The position numbers were made by a program, and so were the translations under genes. This document shows, piece after piece, positions 57,764 to 64,000 of a stretch of DNA of 64,000 nucleotides. The notes beneath the pieces are model-generated. The model made no database searches and was not told where the DNA came from. It saw only the letters and a program-made list of their open reading frames with translations. Where the stretch lies: NCBI GenBank assembly GCA_964017195.1, contig OZ024897.1, positions 11,521,451-11,585,450 on the forward strand. Reading direction: 5' to 3'. The first letter of the stretch is position 1. Each line of letters opens with the position of its first letter. This DNA comes from Siderastrea radians (taxonomy: Eukaryota > Cnidaria > Anthozoa > Scleractinia > Rhizangiidae).

Positions 57764-60385
57764 ATGGCCGCTTCTTCAAGTGATGGCTCTGTGCAACCAA
57801 GCCCGTTTGAACTCTTCCAAGTATTGTAAAACAAAAATCCCAATCCTAAGCAAAGATTACAAAAGTGTAGTGAGTCACGTGAAGTCCAAGAAGCTCGAAG
57901 TCGAGGAGAAGGAGGCCGAAATATCACGGCTAAAGGCCGACTTTCAAAATCTCGGCATCAACAAAAAAGACGAGGAGTTGCCATCGTTGGTGTTGGGAAC
58001 AACATCTTCTGCTTCTAGTGTCTCTACAGCCACACCAACACTCAGAGATCACTCTTCCGGACGCATAAGGACAGTCATTCGAACGCCCGGGGGATCCAAG
58101 CGAAAAGGTATTAATTTGAGAACACTTTTCATGTTCGGTTTTCATTTGAGAAGAGAAGTGAGCTTGCAGACTTGATAAAATTTAAACGACGAAAATTTTT
58201 GCCTTTCTATCGACAGTTAAGCCATCACATGTAAAGTTTCGGTTTGAACTGGAGACAGCTCTTCAATCCGTCATTGAAGCAGCGAGCGAATCTCAGAGCA
58301 TCAAGGCAGACGAGCTCATCAGCGTGCTAAACAAGAATTATCCCGCCTCGCGTTACATAGACAGAAAGCGAATTTTGAAAACAGTTTCAGAGATTTATGG
58401 CAAGTCGTTGCAACGGAAGGGAAAACAAAAAGAGTAAGTTTAATGTAAGGTTTAGCGGCTCTCTTCATGCGAGGTAGTTTCTACTTCAAGTCATCGACGA
58501 GATAACAATAACATGTCTCACCTTTGATACATCTGTTGTGTTCTAGAGGCTATTACTTTGGTCTTACCCTAAACGCTACAGAAGAACGTACTCCAGATCT
58601 CTCAGGTACTTACTTATTTTTACTTATTTTTTAACTTATTTTTTTACTTATTGTGTGTGCCTCCGTCTGGGTTTTCAACCCTTTCTCTGCAAGCCTTGCG
58701 TTAAAAAACTGCCCTGGAACAGGCAGTCTTTTTTCATTACATTTAACTAATAGTTTTAATGTGTCGAAAAATAAAATTACAAACACACAGTGATTATTAT
58801 AATTATGTAATGCCAATTTTAATTCAACGCTAATCATTTTTACAGGATCAGATGAAACAGTTCTGTTAAATTGGCTGCATATGAGGGGTACACCAGTCTT
58901 GTAAAATGTCTTGTGTATTCGGGAGCACTCATAAACGAGAAAGACGGAAGTGGTCAAACAGCGCTTACTCTTGCCTTGCACAGAGGATTTACCGTGATAG
59001 CAAAGTTTCTCATTGAAAATGGAGCTTCTGTTAACGGAAAAGACTATAAAACAACCCCTTCTCCCGCAGAAATTTCTGAAGCTTGTAAACTCGGGGGAAA
59101 TCACTGCAATTATTGAATCTAAAATTCAAGAAGAAGAATTTGCAACCAAAGAACTTTCCAAATCTTTAGGGACTAAATTGCCAGAGCTGGAAAATATGGA
59201 CATCGATCAATTGCCTCCAAACGAATTACCTGGTGCAGAGGTGGTAAAAGAAAACCTAGCACTTGTGCTTAACATAAATGTAGGCGATCAAAAGAATACG
59301 GCTAACATTCACGGATGCATAAATCGATGCCCCGATACATATTCCTGTCACTCGCCGGGGGGCGGCGATTTCCACAACAGAGGATATCTCAATGAGTCCA
59401 TTGCCAGGGTGGCAGGACATGGCGGCTTCTGGCACGTGACACAAGATGTAATGAAACGACCTACTGTTAACAAATCTTCTTTCGACCAGAAATTTAAAGA
59501 CAACAATTACAACAACAATGAAGAAGCACTTTTAGACTATGACGATGGGGTTTCCATTGCAATGATTAGAAAATTCCAGGAATCGAAATACTTCCCCTCC
59601 AACGCTGAGCTGTCAGCTTCAGTTGCTTTGAAGAGAATGCCAGTCATAACAAAGCATTGCTAGACGGCTTTGCTAAGTTCGAGTCTGAGGAATCCAAAAA
59701 AGATGAACAGTTTGCTTACCAGTCAAACATTGTCAATAACTTAATGCCAATTACAAGGTGGTACAAAGAGTCTGTGAGATATGGGAATGGAGTTGCATTA
59801 GAGGGCGTTTGGATGTTGTGTCCTTCCTTATACTGTGCTTTAGGGAAAATCAATTACAGGGACGAAAGTTTCACAATGATAGTGAACAGCATTGCCAAAT
59901 GGCCACTGGCCTACAGAAAAATGTACCAAAGGAACAGAACTGTCAGCCTTGACGGAAAACGAGGGAGAAACCTTGCAGGAGACGAATGGGTTGAGGGGCA
60001 TCTTGTTCGCCCAGTTAAGCAATACGCTTCATCACAAACGAACTTCACAATGCTTGAGCTGATGTCTTGTAACACAGGATTACTTGAATGCAATCGAGCA
60101 ATGTACAAGAGCCTAGAAGCATTTGATGTTCACAATACTCGGAAACATTGTAGGCCAAGTTCACTATACGATCAACTTAGGGTCAGTCAGTTCGCCTTAC
60201 GAGAAGAATGGTTTGTCAATAAGAATAGAAAGGATGCCAAGGCATATCCATGGACAGGACACAGTTGTAAAGAGAGCGAAAGTGTCCCCCAGAAGTATAT
60301 TAATGTTTTGGAAAAGGGAAAGACAAAAGCTGAAGAGGAATTCAAAGGTTTCTTACAGAGAAAGTTCCCTAATGATATGTTATGA
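57764..60385 (+). CDS. ankyrin and DUF6589-like transposon protein, frameshifted
   Basis: Exons 57764-58107, 58217-58433, 58547-58605 and 58846-60385, with GT/AG borders and matching phases at the three introns. It starts MAASSSDGSVQPSPFELF. Exon 1 contains a charged helix (VSHVKSKKLEVEEKEAEISR); exon 2 reads VKFRFELETALQSVIEAASE. Exon 4 begins with two ankyrin repeats (AAYEGYTSLVKCLVYSGA, DGSGQTALTLALHRG). Its last ~240 codons resemble DUF6589 (GKRGRNLAGDEWVEGHLVRP, MYQRNRTVSL). The frame breaks near 57830, 58866, 59094 (GGGGG where four G keep the frame) and 59662. It converges with the helicase gene and shares its transposon. A role in transposition is inferred from position only; DUF6589 has no known activity to me. 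Confidence 0.72.
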
Positions 60386-61419
60386 TTATTCTCGGAACAA
60401 ACTGAAACCTTGTGTCTATTTTAAAAAAATCTGCCACAGGAAGCCCAAAAACTAACAGGAAGTACCCCCCCCCCAAAAAAAAAACAACAAACAAACAAAC
60501 AAAAAAAAAACAAAAAAGAAACAAACAAACACAAAGCAAAATCGAAACCAAAAAAAAGAAACAACCCAAAACTTGATTCCCCTAGAGGCATAAAGGGTGG
60601 ATTAAAAAAAGAACAGAAATACAAAATGTCCCACCTTGATCCTTATTGCCTTTATGATTTTTGTATGGAAAATTAGGGGAATGTGTGTACTAGTGTGTGA
60701 TGTACAAAACAAAAGGAAACAAAAGATGATTTGGAATTTTTACTTTTATGTTAGCCACTAACTGTTTCACAGGTTAAACAGCTCTAACAGAGAAACGTGT
60801 TTTACTGCTTTTTCTGGAACAATTTAGCTCCATGATTAGGTAACAAATAAAGAAAAGACAACAAATTACGTCACTTGATTTATTTATTTATTACTGTACT
60901 TTTCTATAACAAAACTCTTAACCAATTATGAAAGGTCTAGAGGCAAGTTAAAATTACTGAATAAATTGTCATTGGATTCAATAATTAATGGTAATTGCCA
61001 TGCAAACAGAGTGTTTCGCCGTTATAGCATTTTCACTGAGACTTTTTCTCTTTTTTCTGTCTTTTCTCAGAATAGCAAAATATATTGTTTCCACCACTTT
61101 ATATTTAAAAAATAAGAATATTAAAAATAATTTGAATTTGAAGCTAATTTTTATTTTTTTTTCTTGTTTTAGTTCTGCATGCTCATGATCTGGTTGGAGT
61201 ACAGTATACATTAGCAGTCTAATAAGGCTGCTTAGAGTTGTTTCATGTAACCTGTGAAACAGTTAGTGGTTTACTATATGCTGACACATACAAAATTCCA
61301 AATAATCTTTTGTTTCCCCTATTTTTGGATATCACTCACTAGTAAACACTACTAACTAACGGTTTCACAGGTTAAATGAAACAGCTCCAAGAATTAGGGG
61401 AAGTTCTTATAAATACTAA
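60386..61419. other. spacer between the convergent genes
   Basis: A-rich tract 60466-60560. CACTAACTGTTTCACAGGTT at 60754 recurs inverted at about 61248-61272 and again forward at 61353-61376 (ACTAACGGTTTCACAGGTTA). Probably contains both 3' ends; AATAAA occurs at 60845. Confidence 0.6.
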
Positions 61420-63368
61420 TTATGATGGCACAAACTTTGGACATGTATACTGTCCTCCAAGCAGACCATGAGCTTTGGGACCTAAAGCTACATTGATCAC
61501 AAAAGAATTCCGTGAAACTGTTATTATCTCTGACAAGATCTGCTGATGGATGAGCATATGTACAAATTTATCGAGTAAAATAGAAGGCATTTTCTTTGAC
61601 AAGCACCCAAAATTAGATAGTTCGTCACATCCTGCATCTTGCACTTTCTTCTGTTTACTTCCAATCAAGATCAGTTTTAACATGTTTGCATTGACCTTCC
61701 TATTTCCCAGTTCGACAACTGTCTGCACAACCTTTGAAGCTTCACTGGTACCATCAGCCAAGCAAAATGATCCCCTGGACAAACAGTTGTCACACTTTGT
61801 TAGAAAGGAAAAGTCTTGTCGTTCCTCTCCAAAATATTCCATGATGATCTTGTGCCTGCAGTGAACAACATTCTCCAAACAGGAAATCAGTTCATTAAGT
61901 GTGTAATGTTGTCTAGTTATCAGTCCTTCACGGTTGAATAGTTTATACAACATGCTTTTGTCGCTGTAGCTGTAGAATAGCAGGCAGTCGGCACGTAAGC
62001 CATCCCGGCCAGCTCGACTGCATTGCTGAAAGTACTCAGTAGAGGTTGGCAGCTTGATGTGTACAACATACCGAACATCTGTCTCGTCTATTCCCATTCC
62101 AAATGACGAATTTGCTACAATCACTTTGCATTCCCCAGACATCCATTTCTGAAAACTTGCTTGTTTCACTGCCTCTGACAGTTGTCCATGATATTTGACA
62201 CACTTTATATCTTTCTTATGCAGCTCAGCATGAATCTTGGAGACATCATTTTGAGACACCCAGTAAACAATTCCAGTGTCCTCACCTCTCTCCCTTATGT
62301 ATGCTATCAGTTCTTCCATATATTTACTGTCTCTGTCCTTACCTCTTAATGTTAAGTTCTCTCGATGAACAGTATGTGCTACCACCTTCCATGACTCCCC
62401 CCCTAAAAGCTGCTTCAAATCGGCTTGGATTTCCCAGGAATAGTGGCACTTAGAAGCAATTTGGGGGCGTCCAGTCTTGCTAACTTCTCGCTAACCTCTC
62501 TATATTTTGGTCGAAATGTTGAGCCCCAGGTATTAATAGTGTGGGCTTCATCGAACACCACCCTTTCCACGGATAAATCGCCCTCGGTTAGGCCTTCAAG
62601 AAGATGTTGTTCCAAAGCTTCTGGGGTCGCATACACCAGATTATATTGTTTAAAAGTTTGTTTCTCGTGCTGCAAAACGTCTGTGTCCATCCCACCAAGA
62701 AACATGCATGACTTGATTCCGTTATTTTCGGAGCGTGAGAGCAAGTCCTCTATAAAAGACCTTGTAGGCGAGACTACAAGTGTCGGTTTGGTAGCAAGAA
62801 CAGCTGGGAGCATAAACGTCAGACTTTTACCACCACCAGTTCCTATTATGGCCAGAACATTCTTCCCTGACATAGTCGCAGAAATTGTTTCCCTTTGTTT
62901 AGGCTTTAAGGTAGAGTGACCGAAGAATTTCTCGAGTGTAACCTGTAAGAGATCGCTGCTGCCGTTGGCGTTGGTTTCCTCCGAAACACGTTGTTCTCTG
63001 TGCTCGCTAAGCGATTCTCTCGCTTCCATGGTGTCTTCTCCTATCGCAGGAGAAAGTCTTGGAGCTTTTGTGGTACTTCTCAGGATAACTCTTGGCACGT
63101 TTTCATCGATTTCGACCTGGTAAATCCATTCTGTTCCTTCAAACTTGCATGTCAACTGTTCGTCGTTGTCTAAAAGTGCGAGATTCGAGAGCACGAAACT
63201 TGTCTTCAATGCTGCCTCAAAACTTGATCCTGCTTTAACATTTAGTTTTGACTCCCGAGTCTGGGTCTCAAAGGAAAAAAATTCTGACCCAGGTTTCAGA
63301 ATAACGGTTTGTTGGAGTTTTTCAGACGCGTCAAGATAGAGCAAATCGGAATCAGATGCTTCCGCCAT
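61420..63368 (-). CDS. RecQ-like DNA helicase in a transposon, one frameshift
   Basis: It starts MAEASDSDLLYLDASEKLQQ. About 150 N-terminal residues are unlike other RecQ proteins. The helicase core follows: LKPKQRETISATMSGKNVLA, Walker A GTGGGKS, VVSPTRSFIEDL, DEAH, LLLSATIP, then after the break GIVYWVSQ, NSSFGMGIDETDVRYVVH and QQCSRAGRDG (arginine finger motif VI). The cysteines in SCLENVVHCRH and KCDNC form a RecQ-type zinc site, with a winged-helix-like region behind. The frame shifts by one base at about 62436, after SATIP; one additional T would join the two parts into about 650 aa. No intron signal explains it. 3'-5' unwinding is expected for the family; its role in moving this element is inferred. 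Confidence 0.85.
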
Positions 63369-63520
63369 CTTGCTTGCACGACTTGTCAAATTTGGAAGTC
63401 AAAAATACCCGAGTAGGGAAGGTTGCGAAAAAAATGTATCTACAAAATAATTCCCTCCCCTGGTCAGTGTATTTTGCGCCCTGCGCAATGCAGATGCGCA
63501 GACCCACTCAAGTGTGTCGA

Positions 63521-63678
63521 GTTTAGGCAGGCATCTTATTTCTTTTGCGCCCCTCCTCCGAATTCTCTTCCGGTTCCGGTCTAGTCGCCTCAGTCTTCTC
63601 TCTCCCGTTGCGATAACAGCGGAGTTCATTCACCGGATTCGTGCTTTCCCTTATAAGAGATGCCTGCGGAGGAGGCTA
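63521..63678. repeat. right terminal region with nested inverted repeat
   Basis: Tip on the other strand TAGCCTCCTCCGCAGGCATC; the inner copy GTTTAGGCAGGCATC at 63521 pairs with it, as on the left side. Confidence 0.85.
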
Positions 63679-63834
63679 CTTAACGGTATTATTAATTAAG
63701 TTTGTTTTCAAATCTCCGACGATTTTTGCTTGTCTTGCTAGGATTTCGCCGCTTGGAATAGAAGTGACTGAAAAGGTCAGTTCAGTTCAAGGTTAATCTT
63801 CATACTTCAAGTCTTTACTTAAGGGAAAAATCCC

Positions 63835-64000
63835 ACGAAGCAGCCACCTCAGCTCGGTAGCGTGATCTATTGAAGGGGCCCAAGGACCCCCTCCCTTTCT
63901 CCCTTCAATCTTCCATTCTGATAGGGCAGTCCATAATAACTTGCATCAACCACAAGCAAAGACTTGCTTTGAAATAGTTTAATCTTTTTAATGTCGAAGT
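63835..64000. repeat. unit-boundary flank block at the window edge
   Basis: AGCAGCCACCTCAGCTCGGT, GAAGGGGCCCAAGGACCCCC, AATAACTTGCATCAACCAC, AAGACTTGCTTTGAAATAG, in the order seen before copy F. The sequence stops about where that unit still has some 370 bp to go to its sulfotransferase stop codon. Confidence 0.85.

Larger units (their letters stand above)
57476..63678. mobile_element. 6203-bp transposon carrying ankyrin/DUF6589-like and RecQ-like genes
   Basis: CTTAACGGT is duplicated exactly (57467-57475, 63679-63687). The ends are TAGCCTCCTCCGCAGGC on both strands, an exact 17-bp inverted repeat that continues with one mismatch. Each end also holds an inner inverted copy of the tip (GACGCCTGCCTAAAC at 57627-57641; its counterpart at 63521-63535). 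Outside, GATGCGATCTTAACGGT on the left and TTTTCAAATCTCCGACGATTTTTGC on the right rejoin a sulfotransferase 5' flank; uninterrupted versions are at about 30388 and 36270. Both genes lie wholly inside and converge. I recall a helicase-encoding Academ lineage described as AcademH, which is the first comparison to make. Confidence 0.9.

Noticed and set aside
60421..60624. Phe/Leu-rich minus frames at the A-rich tract
   Set aside because: Produced by the A and CAAA repeats at 60466-60560.
62415..62450. Programmed -1 frameshift in the helicase gene
   Set aside because: CCT GGG AAA does not fit the X XXY YYZ slippery pattern in the required frame; a one-base deletion or read error is simpler.

Overview
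This is eukaryotic, AT-rich, intron-containing genomic DNA. It most likely comes from a cnidarian, and a stony coral is my best guess. The reasons are a tandem family of short sulfotransferase-like genes, a SINE tail and several MITE types that I associate with coral genomes, a DUF6589/ankyrin gene, and a large multi-exon transposase-like family known to me from coral and sea-anemone proteomes. No rRNA, intact tRNA or CRISPR is visible.

Layout. From about 0.5 to 64 kb the window is built on a repeated unit carrying a minus-strand, single-exon, tail-anchored sulfotransferase-like gene. Three copies are open (B 4124-4837, D 10456-11166, H 55232-55942). Four are broken (A about 2.6-3.65 kb, C 8995-9712, E 12987-13707, F 31108-31836). 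Two are short 5' fragments (29.45-29.50 kb and 36.66-36.82 kb), and three are old relics near 1.0, 12.3 and 24.4 kb. The unit flanks recur too, and the last 165 bases look like the start of another unit whose gene should lie just beyond the right edge.

Mobile elements have inserted repeatedly into these units, so the paralogous units act as empty-site controls. (1) A 6203-bp element (57476-63678) has a 9-bp target duplication, a 17-bp exact terminal inverted repeat and two convergent genes: an ankyrin/DUF6589-like protein and a RecQ-like helicase. (2) A 9.76-kb element (14475-24233) is bounded by TTAA, has inverted ends of about 580 bp, and carries one 11-exon transposase-like gene. (3) Three copies of a C/G-capped MITE have 7-8-bp duplications. 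(4) A 1.3-kb element (56107-57402) has a 9-10-bp duplication. (5) A 2.6-kb element (5394-7988) has ends made of a ~35-bp satellite in opposite orientations. (6) A second TTAA element (46385-47856) and several smaller foldback or Harbinger-like MITEs are also present.

The rest (24.6-29 kb, 33.5-43 kb, 45-55 kb) is mainly non-coding sequence with simple repeats, minisatellites and dispersed repeats. The two large transposon gene sets and two of the broken sulfotransferases contain single-base frameshifts, at least one of them in a homopolymer, so sequencing or assembly error competes with real decay as an explanation.
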